Notes: a model not told the origin generated them from the letters alone. Positions 46,001-58,194 are shown, counted from the first letter of the stretch. The stretch: 64,000 nt of DNA from Musa acuminata AAA Group (GCF_036884655.1 NC_088340.1:7922501-7986500), one strand, 5' to 3'. Program-made: numbers and translations.

Positions 46001-49000
46001 ACAACACAAAGAAATGGTCAACAAATAACTCACTACCAAACAAAGTTGAAGATGATATCAACAAAATCCTAAAGAAAGCAATATAAATAACTAATGGCAT
46101 TAGAAGTTCCAAAAATGAAGTGTATGAAACAAACAAGAAAATCAACACAAATTGCAGCAGTTAAATCCAGAAGTTTGGCTGAGACTATTTGAGGATCAGT
46201 TAAATTTTACAGAATGATGTCACATAAGCATGTCTTGAAACATAGTACTCAGGGTCTTAATAGATTAGCCAACTATAAAAATAATAAATGAAATCAAGTT
46301 ATGACTGGACAAGAAAGAAAAACAAAAATATTGGTGTTAACATTTAACCTGACTATGATTTGACAGCTTCTTAACCAACATTTAATCCTAAGCAAGTTGG
46401 ATTATATTATATATACCACTACAATTCAAAATTTTTCATAACATAAGGCACTTGATTATATACCCAAAGGAGCATACCTGTTCTTCAGTTATCTGAAGAA
46501 AAGCAATAGTGTAATAAATCAGCTCCTTCACATCCCTGCCAATGACCTTCAAGCACCCAGATTGACATGAATAAAAACAGTCTAGGAAATGGGAAGTTAC
46601 CAAAAGTGTGATAGATGTGTTAGTATGTACCTTCGCCAATCTAGATTTTCCCACGATAGTTAACAAGAACTCAAATAACTAAAGATAAATGACAACATTA
46701 GATGATGAATCAGAAAATTTTAAAAGATAATTAAACTCTTGCACAAAATGAAAAACTTAACCAATGTCTTTATGTATTAGTCATGCATATGTTAAAGCCA
46801 TAAAGAGTTCGAAGCAAACAGAAAAGAATCTCAAACAAGAATGAAATAGAAAAATGTAACCACAAATTCTATATTTTTCTCTTCACTATTCTTCAAAAAC
46901 TGAAGTTATCCATATGCAGTCATGATTTATTAGAACTAGTGATGATACAATCAAAAATCACCAAATCAACTATTTGACATTTTTCTTTAACGTTTTCTAG
47001 AGTCTTAAACCAAGTCAATCAATTGAAATATAGAGTAAGTGGTACCTCAAATTCAGGTAACTATAACTAGAGCACGTCTAAATGAACCCAGGGATGCTCA
47101 TCCTCCTAATGCTCACAAAGCTATAAACTCCCATCCAATTTCAGGTATATCTGTAACAATGGTTAAATGTTTGTGGAGAGCATAATAAAGTGTTGGATGA
47201 CTTCAATCTCATATAAGATTGATCCTACTCATTCTTGTATCACTACCTTAACAGAGGCTTCCAGACTTTTTCCCCCCTTTTTTTAGAGTCTATCATGAAA
47301 ATATTCCTGAAAGGAATACAATCTCCACCAAGATCATCCGAGCAGGTATAGTAATTCAAGGGAGAAATATGTCTGTGAGGCATACAACAACTAGTATTAT
47401 GGTTCCTACTTCCTACTACCATAGAATCTATACAGAAGAGAAGAAAAGACGAACAAAGAACAACAAAAGAAGTGGGAAGTAAACAGCAGTTACGAATATC
47501 TAATATAGAAATTCCTGCTGGTTGGGTTGTCATCTCATTTTACTATGAGCAACAAGAGGATTGGAAAATCAACAACTTTTCAAGCCAGTAAGCAACAAAC
47601 CGTTTTGATAGATGGGTTGCTAACAAAATTCAAACATAAGGCATCATCAATCTATACAGAAATTATAGAGACAAAAGAAGAAGAATAAATAATTCTACAA
47701 GAGGAACATGCTTCAGATAAGAAAGTCCAAGAATATTATGCTCTAACTAACAAAACATTTTTTCAAGATGCAAACATTTGCAAAGCAACATAAAATGGAA
47801 ACACACACAAATTGTTTATTTAATTATGTTCTATGTGTTGATTCAGTATATCACATCCAATTTTTATTTGGCATATTTTTCATACTGGACAGATACTGTT
47901 AGTTAGACTAGACAGTGGAACGAAACAGTCAAGAGTTCCAAGAAGAATCATGTACCTGAATGACAAAGGAATCAAGACTTTTTTCACCACCATCTGAATC
48001 ATACCTTCCTGAATGTGAATCCTGCTTACCTTCTATTGCTGATAGTTGATATACTTTCAGAGAAGAAATAAATGTCTGCCACAAAGGTGCAAGAATGACT
48101 GCACAAAGATTTCATTCTCATAATCTGTATTAAAAAAGCAATATTAACAGGAAAAAAACACAACATAGGATAAGTTCTCATGGCTCCATAATGTTCCAAG
48201 ATTGTTACCAGAAAATTGTGTTTCGCTAAGGTTGGAAATGCTCTGAACAAACTGGAGCAGACATTTCAGCACCTAATGTCACATCAAAGGCACACATAAA
48301 TAATTAAATACATCTAAACAAAGTAAATGAGAGTAAATGCATCTACCTCCATCCTGAGGCTCCAGTCATCAGGATCTTCGGACTGCATTGGATCTTGTAA
48401 GATGATGGAGAACTGTTCCATCAAAGAACTAAGCATTGGCATCATCATTGTTATAGTTTCCGTCTGCACCATCAGATGTCCATAGTTATTTTTGAAGAAA
48501 AGTGGAAAACCATTAGAACAGTCACACTCCATGGGCAAAAGCAACGAGAAAAAACAAGAAGAAGAAGAGAAGTTTACCTTATATACCCCACTCATAGTTC
48601 CCAAGACTGAGACACAAGAGTGAACCACTGAAAGAGCTTTTGCACGCAGAGATTTTTCATACAACTACAAATTAAAAAGTAGAAGCTTAAGCAAAAAAGA
48701 GTGAAGGAGCTAATTCAATTTGAAAAGTAAATAAGTAAAAAAATAAAATCCAGGCAAAAGCACATTCATTAAACAACTTACATGGGAGGAAGATATAATA
48801 GTGTGCAAGTACGGAAAGAGAGAGGGAACTAATTTTGGAACCAATGTATCATCCAAATCATCAGATAGAAGAGCTAAACATCTTAAAGATCCATGCACTG
48901 TGGCAAGAGAAAAAAAATACAATGTCAAGTCAATAAAAAATAAAAGATATGTGGGGAGACACTAAGCAGTAAGTACACAGAATTGTATTAGTTTTGTATA

Positions 49001-50497
49001 GTTGATGACATAATATACAAAGTTTTTATCTGTTGAGATTTTCAAGCTATAATATCATATTACCTCCATTGATATTGTTCTCTCCACTTATCAATTTCAA
49101 GAGGAAAGGCAATAATTCAGGCCAATCCTCTGGCCAGTCATACTGAGCAATTGATGCTATTGCCATGCTTACAGCTGTACGGATTTTCCCATGAGAGTCA
49201 TCCAAACAAGGAGGCAGAAGTTGGCGTATAGCTGCCTGTTGAATTATAACTTGAGGTAAAAAATTAAAGAAAAAAAAACTGAAGCACAATGAATCTACAT
49301 GCTACAGATTTTTTGATTATGCATATCCATGAAAACTAACCAAATATTGTCAGAAACACAACAGAAAAGTATTAAACATAAAGCCAATCAGTAATGATAC
49401 AAAAATATGCCCCCAAAAGAATACTGAAATATATTGGAATTAGCAAGTCTTAAACAGATTCAGTTGAGCATAGCAGAACAACCACATTAGTTTACAAACA
49501 AAATTTAAATCCCTCCTGTTCAAAGGCATAAGAGCTGCACAAACTTTAATTTATAAAAGAAAAACTGTAGCCAAAAAGACCTTCTCTTCAGGTGAAACAA
49601 CAGGATGTACAAAATTCTCTTCATCTTCCTGCCAATGCTGCTTTATGAATTGCTTGAGCAAGACTGCTGCCAGGTGGAGGAAGTTAAGTCTCACAATAAA
49701 CAGGGACCTTCCCAAGAAAGTAATCACAACCAAACAATTTATTGAAGGAAAAATACACAACTCTAATAAATTTACTAGGATATTTGACGTAATCCAAATG
49801 AGATCTCCTTGTTCACCATGATCTTGGACAGAGCAGCCCCAAAACCTGTGTGAGAAGAAACAAAAACCACTTTGTAGCAGTTATCAAATCTGAAACAATA
49901 GAACAGGTAGAAACACAATTTCCGTAGATGATAAAGCAGTACAGAGATGAAGTGACATCCTACAAAAATGCTAGGTTAGTAAAAAAGGAATCAAAGTGGT
50001 TGACAATTCTGCAACCTGCTTCTTTTTCTTTTGTGCCAAAACAACACAATGGCATTGAGCCAGAAAATAATCCTGTTAGAAAATTACTACAGCAACACAA
50101 ATTATAAATAATAAACCAAAATGGTCGACGCACAACATGAACGACTAGAGTTGACTATCAACGAAACAACTAGAGTGCCATCGCGTTGTTACTACAGCGA
50201 CAACATGGCCGATCATCGCGTTGACTATCAACGAAACAACTAGAGTGCCATTCAGACCTGGTCAATTACCTAGTCCTAGTAAAGTAAACACCAAATAACC
50301 CTTCCAAGATGCTAAATGTACGACTTGTAACTGGTGTCTCGAGAAACAAATACCAAAGAACGAAAAATCCAACCCGGTTGTGAAGAGGCCTGCTGTAGCG
50401 ACGCCTCGGCGAAGGACCGGATGTCGCGGCTGGTGTCGAGCGTCGCGGAGAGGCAATCCAGAAGCCATTTCTGGTCCCGATCCACAACGGGTTCCAT
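37015..50497 (-). CDS. IPO9: Importin-9-type nuclear import receptor, complete, 33 exons
   Basis: Importin-beta family karyopherin that carries proteins into the nucleus under RanGTP control. Exons: 50497-50374, 49845-49784, 49673-49581, 49235-49064, 48897-48782, 48664-48578, 48463-48347, 48272-48209, 48098-47956, 46678-46631, 46546-46478, 45963-45888, 45078-44948, 43723-43664, 43504-43435, 43369-43305, 43211-43150, 43066-42946, 42874-42817, 42680-42568, 41409-41332, 41038-40976, 40863-40768, 40665-40556, 39905-39716, 39324-39210, 38513-38401, 38322-38245, 37763-37695, 37611-37480, 37372-37316, 37236-37156, 37065-37015. They sum to 3084 nt (1027 aa), the length of plant importin-9, with no stop. 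Seen: importin N-terminal motif LRQLAAVLLKQFIKQHW, EYDWPEDWPELL-like HEAT helix (QYDWPEDWPELLPF), SDPFISIDAVEVLE, and two acidic stretches near the C terminus (about residues 916-921 and 967-975) that may contact cargo. Intron 2 is AT-AC. Confidence 0.95.
41600..42400. other. Possible insertion in importin intron 20
   Basis: Less AT-rich than surrounding introns, with a plus-strand open frame at 41692-41925 and a tatatataggtatgcttgc block near 42304. Composition suggests an old insertion, but I could not identify a class. Confidence 0.3.
44355..44840. repeat. Two diverged copies of a dispersed repeat in importin intron 13
   Basis: Copy one, 44355-44500, reads tcacatcccagcctgatag ... ccaaaatgtttaaactcaact ... 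tagttc. Copy two, 44700-44840, reads cagtctgatctgataagcc ... cccaaaatgcttaagttcaat ... aggtgtcaca. They share order and spacing of motifs with the repeats at 19.6 and 31.7 kb. Confidence 0.5.
49674..49783 (-). other. AT-AC (U12-type) intron 2 of the importin gene
   Basis: On the minus strand the 110-nt intron begins ATATCCTAG (eight of nine bases of ATATCCTTT up to the seventh, then AG) and ends CTTAACTTCCTCCAC. CTTAAC (49688-49683) fits the U12 branch site, about 10 nt before the terminal AC. Only this splice joins ...GLRQ to LAAVLLKQ, the conserved importin N-terminal sequence, in frame. Confidence 0.87.
50151..50251. repeat. 31-bp exact direct repeat, 70 bp apart, in importin intron 1
   Basis: ttgactatcaacgaaacaac followed by tagagtgccat occurs at 50151-50181 and at 50221-50251 without mismatch. 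Shared catcgcgttg words sit between them, so about 1.4 units of a 70-bp tandem repeat are present. Confidence 0.85.
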
Positions 50498-50647
50498 CAA
50501 GAAAACGCTAGAGCGATCGGCGAGTAGGGGCTCGGGATTTCCGCAAGGGCCACCGCAGCGACGGGGGCGAGGAGGGCGGCGAGATCGGAGAAGCGCTGTG
50601 GGGTGGCTGTCTGATATCCGCCTGGGGAACGGTCGGGGCGAGCGAGT

Positions 50648-50661
50648 TTAGGGTTTTTATA
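50648..50661 (-). promoter_or_regulatory. TATA box and telo box of the importin gene
   Basis: Minus strand reads TATAAAAACCCTAAACTC: a TATAAAA box overlapping a telo box (AAACCCTAAA), about 150 bp upstream of the ATG at 50497. Telo boxes mark genes active in dividing plant cells, consistent with a nuclear transport receptor. Confidence 0.7.
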
Positions 50662-50799
50662 GGGATTGAGATGGCTGTGTCGCGCGGGGGGAGGGGGATG
50701 GGGGCGCGATGTGGTTGTTTGGGATGTGAGCTTTTGAGCGCGGCTTTTGGAATTGGTGCTTTTGGGTCGAGCCCAATCCGAACTAAGCGGGTTCATTAT

Positions 50800-52719
50800 A
50801 CGGTAGTTAGATCCGATTAGTATTTAGACTTAAAAATTTAACTTAAAATTCTTATAATTATAAAAATAAAATATTTTAATTTTATTTATCATAATATCAT
50901 TAATTTTATCGATAAAAATATTTAAATAAAAAATAATTTTTATATTCTAAATGATGACGAATGATATCGATAATGACCGACGATGACATCATGAGTAACA
51001 GATGAGAATTATATTTTTATTGGAAATAATATGAAGTTCGATTAACTCAATTTCATTCCTTTATTTATGAAAAGAATAAGATAAATCTTGATGACTCTTT
51101 TTTGTCATCTATGTTAATATTATCTTTAATTTACGTTATTTCTTTTAAATTGATCTTTCATTGTTTGATTTGGATTCTTTGTTATGGTTTCTTTATTAAG
51201 ATTTAAATTGCATTGACCACCCGATGGATAAAAAGGGAGAATCTCATTTTTCATAAATAATTCAGTTATGACTGACTATTCATGATATTATGTTCGCTTA
51301 CCAAAGTTTTCTTGGCTCGAACTTTACGTATCTATCTCAATAGCCTTCTTTTAGGTCATTGCCTTTTTAATTCACATCGATCCTCGTTCTAATCCTAAAT
51401 CATTTATTTTTGAACCCTTGTGGACGGATTAGGCAACAAAGTAGGAGTAAAAACTGCTGGTTCGGTAGGATTGGAAGGGGTGTGTTTGGCACCATGCGAA
51501 GAGTGGGACCTCAAGGGAAGGGAACGGGTTTGAGTTGACCCAGGTGAGGTGAGGGCGGTGTTTATTGGACTCGAGTCCGAGACGGGATTGGAAGACGCGT
51601 GATTGGGTTGAGCTCGAGAAATGGGATTTTGGGCAAAGTCATTCTTGGTCCTCCGCCTATTGTGTGATCTGTGGCCCATATAGGTGGGCCACGTCCATCA
51701 CAGCCCATTGTGTGTTCTGGTGGGGGATCCTCCGCCGGTGGTCGGAGTGCTCAGCTGCTTCACCGGTGCACATTTGGTCGGATTTGTGCGACCGCATGAG
51801 CAACAAAAATTCGGAATATTTTTATAAGCTATAGTTAGGAAAAAGTATATCGTCTCTAGCATCATCCGGATGTCCCTTAGAAGAGGGAGGGAGACATCAA
51901 GACAGTGATTTCATATTGGCTAGTAAACTCACGTACAATGACGAAAGAATCATTCGATAACTATGTCGATACCGATACAAAATGAATTTTATCTTTCGTC
52001 AATACTCTTTTCATATATAACAGTCACTCATAACTTCTAGATGTTATTGTCCATCACACATCATTCATCATCATCGATTAGAATATTAAAATTATTATTA
52101 TTTATTATTTTATTATTTTTATTATTTATTATTAGAATATTTTTAATATCATCATCGATTAGAATATTAAAATTAATATTATTTTAATATTAATTTCAAT
52201 AAAAATTAATATTTTTATTGAAATTTAACTCTATGCAGCTCATGTCGCTCTTGCAACAACTCAAGGACTCCAGCTTTAAAACATAACTCAAGACATCTTA
52301 CCTATAGCAACCTTTGCAAGACAACAGTATGCTAATATCAGCTGGAGAGGTACTTCACCTCCAAACATCTTGTATGAATACGATGATTTAAGGTAATTTT
52401 ATTCTTCCAAAAGAAAGAGATACAAAGAGAATAATATAAAAATATCTAATTATTTAAATAAAAAAGTAACAGTGTATATAGGTGGATATATATAATAACT
52501 TGGATGTAGTATGATTTAGTAACTTTAATGATATAAAAAATATAAGGAGATAATTTTTTCATTGGATGCATAGAGAACTTATTAATAATTTTACTTTATA
52601 CATTATTTATGCACATATATTTGCATGAGATACCAATCCTGAAGGAAAAAGAGAGAGTTATTTTTCTAAAAAAAATCTTTCTTTTTAGAATTATTTTGAA
52701 AGGTGTCTTATGTCACTTG
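50800..52719. other. Intergenic between importin gene and element B, no supported gene
   Basis: AT-rich with a GC-richer block at 51420-51830. Open frames in that block (51404-51679 minus, 51565-51834 plus) overlap on opposite strands and lack family features. Interrupted ATT/TTA repeats occur at 52080-52210. Confidence 0.45.
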
Positions 52720-54307
52720 TGTTGTATCTCGGATTTTGATGATTAAATCAATTGTCATATATTATCTAATCCATATGTTGACATAAGCGTGTAGGATTAA
52801 CTACGATGAAAGTACGACATGCAGCAGGAGTTGAGCCGGAGTCAAAGACTATGATCACGTTGGGAGTTCGAGAGCTCGACGGAAGTCCGGACGGTCGTCG
52901 GAGGTTCTGCGGGAACAAATTCGAGAAGTCTAGGAGCTTACCAAAAGAAGCTCGTCGGAACTCGTCAAGTGGATCGTCACAAGTCCAGGAGTTTGCCGGA
53001 AGTCCGTCGGAGCATCGCCGGAGGTTCGTCGGATGTTCGCTGGAAGTTCGCCGGAAGCTCACCGGAAGAAGCAATTGACGCACCGGAGAAAGCTATAGTA
53101 AATGTCTTAAGAATTATCGTAGTTAACGTGTAGATTAAGTTAGGAATGAGAGGTGATCTTATTAACTTAATCTGGGGGCAATTGGGCCCTTGATAGACCC
53201 AAATTAGGCCGAATGGATCAACCCATTCGAACCAGAATTCCTACTAGGCGGTGGCACCGCCTAGGAGAGGGTCTCCTAGGTAAGCTGGGCGGTGCAACCG
53301 CCTCAGGTAGGCGGTGGCACCGCCTGGGCTCAGTCTCCGAGCGAGACTAGGCGGTGCAACCACCCTTGACAGGCAATGACATCGTCAGGGCTCAGCCTCC
53401 GAGCGAGACTAGGCGGTGCAACTACCCCAGGTAGGCGGTGGCACCACCAAGGCTCAGTCTTCGAGCGAGACTGGGTGGTGCAACCGCCCCTGTTAGGCGG
53501 TGGCACCGCCCAGAAGCTCAGTCTCTGAGCTGTCAGGCAGTTGTACCGCCCCAGTCAGGAGGTGGTACCGCTAGGACCCCGAAAATCCGGGAAAAGATAT
53601 TTTTCAGCTCCAAATTCAAACTAGTTTGGGGCCTATATATACCCCACCTTTTCCTACATGAAACGGCACCGAAAATCCAATCTTACTATGTAATTTTTAG
53701 AGCTCAAAAGTGTTGTAAATGCTACAAGTTCTCCTCCCTCTTTTTTCAAGTTTTGATCTTTCAAGAGAGGAGAGAAATGTTTGTAAGGGTTGTCTCCTAA
53801 GCCCGTCAAAAGGAGTGAAATTGTAAAAGGGTGGTTGGCCTTCACCTATTGAAGGAAGGCCTCTAGTGGACGTCGATGACCTCGTTAGAGGAGGAAGCCA
53901 AAAGTGGATGTAGGTCAAGATTGACCGAACCACTCTAAATCTCGGTTTGCTTTTACTTTGAGCATTTTATCTTTACTGTAAACCTCCTCAATAGCTTATT
54001 GCCTTCAGCTCTTTTACGAACTCACTTTCAAGTTAAGTTTCCGAAAATGGTTTTACGTCGAAAATTGATTTTATCATACGAACATCATATTTCAGTTTAT
54101 GCTTTGATTTCTATCTTAACTACAAACTTCCTGGCTTACTTTACTTCAAATACATTTCCGTAAGCTTTCAAAGTTATTATCCGTACGAAATGACTTTTAC
54201 GTCGGAATCGACTTTCAACGTACGAACGCAGTTTTAATCGTCGAAAGTTTTCCGCTGCACTAATTCACCTCCCCCCCCCCTCCCTCTTAGTGCTCTTGAT
54301 CCTAATA
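52720..54307 (+). repeat. 5' LTR of element B
   Basis: 1588 bp, starting TGTTGTATC. It ends CCTAATA directly before the primer site, so the usual terminal CA has become TA. About eleven GGCGGTG-N-CACCGCC-like palindromes and gctcagtctccgagcgagac spacers fill 53245-53575, followed by TATATATA at 53634. Confidence 0.88.
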
Positions 54308-54309
54308 AT

Positions 54310-54321
54310 TGGTATCAGAGC
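54310..54321 (+). promoter_or_regulatory. Primer binding site of element B
   Basis: TGGTATCAGAGC two bases after the LTR, same site and spacing as in element A. Confidence 0.92.
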
Positions 54322-54357
54322 GGGGTTAACTCTCAAACGGATTAAAACCCAAGAGAT

Positions 54358-55457
54358 ATGGCATACGCCGAAACCAAGAGGGCCACTCTATTACATGTCC
54401 ACCCATGTTCAATGGGACGGACTACACATATTGGAAGACCCGAATGAGGATCTTCCTTATTTCAATGGATTTTGAACTTTGGAATCTTGTCGAAAATGGA
54501 TTTTCGAAGTCTTCTCTTCCGATGATCGATTGGAATGAATTGGAGAAGAAGACTTTCGCTCTTAATGCAAAGGCTATTAATGCCTTATTTTGTGCTCTTA
54601 ATAAAAATGAGTTAAATCGTGTTTCAGTTTGTAAAACCGTATTTGATATTTGGCATACACTCGAAGTGACTCACAAAGGCACAAGTAGAGTGAAAGAGTC
54701 AAAAATCAATCTTTTGATACATTCTTTTGAACTTTTTCGAATAAAACCGAGCGAGACTATTGGCAACATGTACACCCGTTTCACGGATGTCGTCAATGGT
54801 CTAAAAGGACTCGGCAAAAGTTTTTTGGATTTTGAGCTTGTAAATAAGATTCTAAGATCCCTTCATAAGAGTTGGGACCCTAAAGTCATTGCTATTCAAG
54901 AGGCTAAAGATTTAAACAACTTCCCTCTTTAAGAACTAATCGGATCATTAATGACCTATGAAATGACTTGTAAGGCTCATGAAGAGCAAGAAGACATCCT
55001 TCCAAAGAACAGGAAGGATATGACACTTAGAACTTTAGATAACCACTTGAGAGAAAACTCAAGTGATGAAAACTGTGACGATGACTTGGCACTTCTAACA
55101 AGAAAATTCAAAAAATTCATTAAGAGAAACAAGTTTAAAAGTGACACAAAAAATAAACTTGAACTCAAGAAGGACCAAGTTGTTTATTGCAAATGCAAAA
55201 AGCCGGGACACTACAAAAGTGATTGTCCCCAAGCCAAGAAGAGAACATCAAAGAAGAAGGCGCTTAAAGCAACGTGGAATGACTCGAGCACGTCCGAAGA
55301 AGAGGAGTCCAACACCGAGCAAGTTGCTCATTACGCCTTAATAGACATCGGAGAAGAGGTAACAAATTTAATTGATGCAGATTTATCATTTGATGAATTA
55401 TTAAATGCCTTCTATGACTTATTTGATGAATGCAAAATAATTAATAAAAAAATATAA
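54358..55457 (+). pseudogene. gag: Broken copia gag of element B
   Basis: Same gag as element A (FNGTDYTYWKTRMRIFLISM, LNAKAINALFCALNKNELN) but disabled. The start region (54358-54404) is out of frame with the body by one base. A TAA at 54930-54932 replaces the first Glu of the EELIGSLMTYEM motif, and the frame ends at 55457. Unlike A, it keeps a CCHC zinc knuckle (CKCKKPGHYKSDC, about 55188-55226) before the acidic linker STSEEEESNTE. Confidence 0.88.
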
Positions 55458-56060
55458 ATTGTTGAAAAATAAGCATGATAGTCTTGTTAGCAATTTTGAT
55501 AAATTAAAAACTGAATATCATGATAGTTTAGCTTAATGTGAAAAATGTCATGATCTAGAAACTCTCCAAAAGGAAAACTTGCTACTTAAGGACACTTTGA
55601 AGAAATTCGAGGTTGGTAGCGAGTCTTTGAATATGATCCTTGCAAACAAGGGTCACGTTCCCAAAAGAAGTGGAATCGGATTTGTGAGAAGTCCTCACCA
55701 AAATCCAACCATCTTCATAAAAGGCCCTATCTTACATGTTCAACACCAAAGCAAATGCAACTTTTGTTGCAAACATGGACATAAAACGTATCATTGTCCA
55801 TTCAAGAAAATTAGTCCGAACATAATAAACAATGATAAACTCTATGATAAACATGGACAAATGCAACTGATTTGGGTTCCTAAAGGAACTATGATAAACT
55901 CTATGCAACATAATAAACAATGTAGATTAGTTTTTAAGGCACCCAAAAGTAAATGGGTACCTAAAAATCACCCCTTCTTGTAAAAACATACATCATCAAA
56001 AGCTAGGAGCAAGAGATAATATCTTGCTTTTTGGGTACTCGATATTCATGACTCGAGATC
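55458..56060 (+). pseudogene. Gag-pol junction relic: second zinc knuckle and protease trace
   Basis: Frame at 55579-55983 reads a linker typical of plant copia elements, with a second CCHC knuckle (CNFCCKHGHKTYHC, 55756-55797) and the WVPKG / KWVPKN phrases that precede the protease. At 56015-56060 the translation GYSIFMTRDP resembles the aspartic protease start (DSGCSRHMTGD), with the catalytic Asp-Ser lost. In-frame stops occur before 55579. The similarity ends here. Confidence 0.75.
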
Positions 56061-56855
56061 CAAAAGAACACGTAATGCTCTCTAGCCTAAATAGTAAAAA
56101 GAGGATTAGAAAATTAATATTGCAGAGTAATACTAATACAATCCTGTTTAATCCCTCAGATTTTGAAACTCATAATTCTCCCTTCGCATACCCTCCGGAT
56201 TTCTGAACTCATCGAATTGAATTCTTCTTCGGATCCAACTATATCATTAACTTATGTCTTGCAAGCAAAGTTTGTCATAAACTTGCAAAGCTTACAAACT
56301 TGGATAATAAGTCATGAACATGTCTAAAATTGTGTATGACATTTGAAGTAGAATATGCGCGTCACAAGATCTAATTTTGAACGTACGAAATTTCTCATCT
56401 TGAAATGGAAACTCTAACGTAATTACGAAAGTAAAGTTGATTGCTCCACAAATGAAACCTCTCCTCAAATTGAAAACATCCAAATCAGTCCATACAGCCC
56501 CCAAACAAGTGCTCGCCACCTGTAGGCGGTGGCACCACCGACTGTCACGGGTTGCAAGCGGTTGCACCGCTGGCTGACCGCCCCAGCCAGCGATGCAATC
56601 GCCCATAATCTTGCCCCTTTTAAACCAAGCTAGGACCGACGGTGGAATCGACCCCAACTTACTCCCTTCCCCTCTTTACACCACCAAAGCTTCTCCACCT
56701 TCATTTCTCCCAAATACTCCTCATTTCAAAGCAAAAGATCAATAATCTCTCTTTCTCTTAAGGATCTCACTTAAGGTATTCTCTAAGAACCTTTTAAATT
56801 CTATTTTTGAGTCATTTACTCTTGCTCATTACTATCTTCTTAAATAGCAATAGTT
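56061..56855 (+). other. Leader-like segment inserted in place of pol
   Basis: Not similar to copia pol. 56515-56610 carries GGCGGTGGCACCACC and related palindromes like those in the LTRs, followed by cccttttaaaccaagc and a long pyrimidine-rich stretch (56650-56800) before the next ORF. This resembles a promoter plus 5' UTR. The open frame on the minus strand at 56292-56657 is a shadow. Confidence 0.45.
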
Positions 56856-57923
56856 ATGGGCTCTAGAAGATCCTCTAGAGACAAAGGGAAGAGAAGATTA
56901 GAAGAAGACTTTGATCTTACCCTTTTCGATTCAAAATATCATGCTGAAAAATTTTTTTCCTTCGAATTTAGAAGTGTCAATAAGGGAAAACATGTAGATC
57001 TAGATAAACTAAGAGACTTAGAGACAATCTAATGGTTTGCAAACTTAGATCTACTCCCAATTTTACAAATTAGTGAACCCATCTATCCAAGACTTGTTAG
57101 ATTGTTTTACAACAATCTACAAGTAGATGAAGAAAAAAGAATGTCTACCTATCTCCTAGAACAACACATCTCCATTACGGATAGATTCATTTGCGACATG
57201 ATAGACATTCTCATAAAAAATAGAGGTCTTTATTTTAGAGGATCGTGGGATAATAAAATAGTTGGGACAACATATGTTGAAGCCTTAGGAACAATTTTCG
57301 GTAATCCCAACTTAGTGATAGTTCCTAGAAGCTATGAACATCTACTACCACTAAACACTAAGGTACTTCATCATATCATAACTAACATCATTCTTCCTAA
57401 ACAATACCATCATGATGAAGTAAGTCAAATGGAATTAGGAACCATGTATTGGATCATAAAAGGACATAACATTTATTTTGGTTACCTTATCCAACAAAAC
57501 ATGATAGAACTATCCAAGAAAGACATGATGCTAAAATACTTAAAGCCTACGATAATCCAATACCACCTGACGAAGAAGTGATGAAAGTAGACATATTTAG
57601 TATAATAAATAAAAATCTACTTCACCGATTGAGATATTTTTATAGAAACGGTAATTGGGTTAGAATGCCTAGAAGAATCGATCCCCCTCAACCAGAACCA
57701 GAACCCGAAACACTAATCTTTAGGGGTACTCAATCTCCTCCGATCTATCCCTTTGAGGAAACACATCCCTTTGAGGAAAGACATTGGAATTCGGACGAAC
57801 CGATTTAAACAAAGACAAGATCGGCTTGAACATCGACAAGATCAAATCATATCTGAACTGTAGCAAATTAATCGACAATTTGACTCTTTATTTAGGCACT
57901 TTAATTTTTCACCTCCTGAATAA
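56856..57923 (+). pseudogene. Unrelated retroelement-borne ORF replacing pol, decayed
   Basis: From ATG at 56856 a frame reads a basic start (MGSRRSSRDKGKRRLEEDF), an in-frame TAA at 57030-57032, and then a long body to 57581 (PIYPRLVRLFYNNLQVDEEK, GTTYVEALGTIFGN). After a one-base frameshift near 57543 the frame continues through IINKNLLHRLRYFYRNGNWV and a Pro/Glu-rich stretch. A further shift with one stop leads to a Gln/Arg-rich coiled coil (RFKQRQDRLEHRQDQIISEL) and TAA at 57921. The original product would be about 355 residues. The layout resembles the 'putative plant transposon protein' domain found as an extra ORF in plant retroelements, but this is from memory of general features and is tentative. 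Confidence 0.6.
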
Positions 57924-58194
57924 GCTTGTATATGTGGACACAATCACCTCTTGTTGTAACAATTACGTTGTTGTAAACTCTTTATGTTACTCACCTTAAT
58001 CACAATGCCTTGATGACTACTAATCTTTGATATGGTTACTTGATGTATTAATTGGTGAGAATATGTAGGGTTTCATTGCTCAATCTCGTTACTCATTGTC
58101 GGATTTCATGTTGAAATTAAATGTTTCTATAATGCCTACTTTAAAAATCTTGTGTCTTGGTTTCCATGATAAATGTGATTTGAGAAGGTAATAT
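57924..58194 (+). other. Short non-coding link in element B
   Basis: AT-rich sequence between the extra ORF and the RNase H tail. No recognisable coding or repeat signal. Confidence 0.4.

Noticed and set aside
51404..51834. Overlapping open frames on opposite strands upstream of element B
   Set aside because: GC-rich patch without protein family features on either strand.
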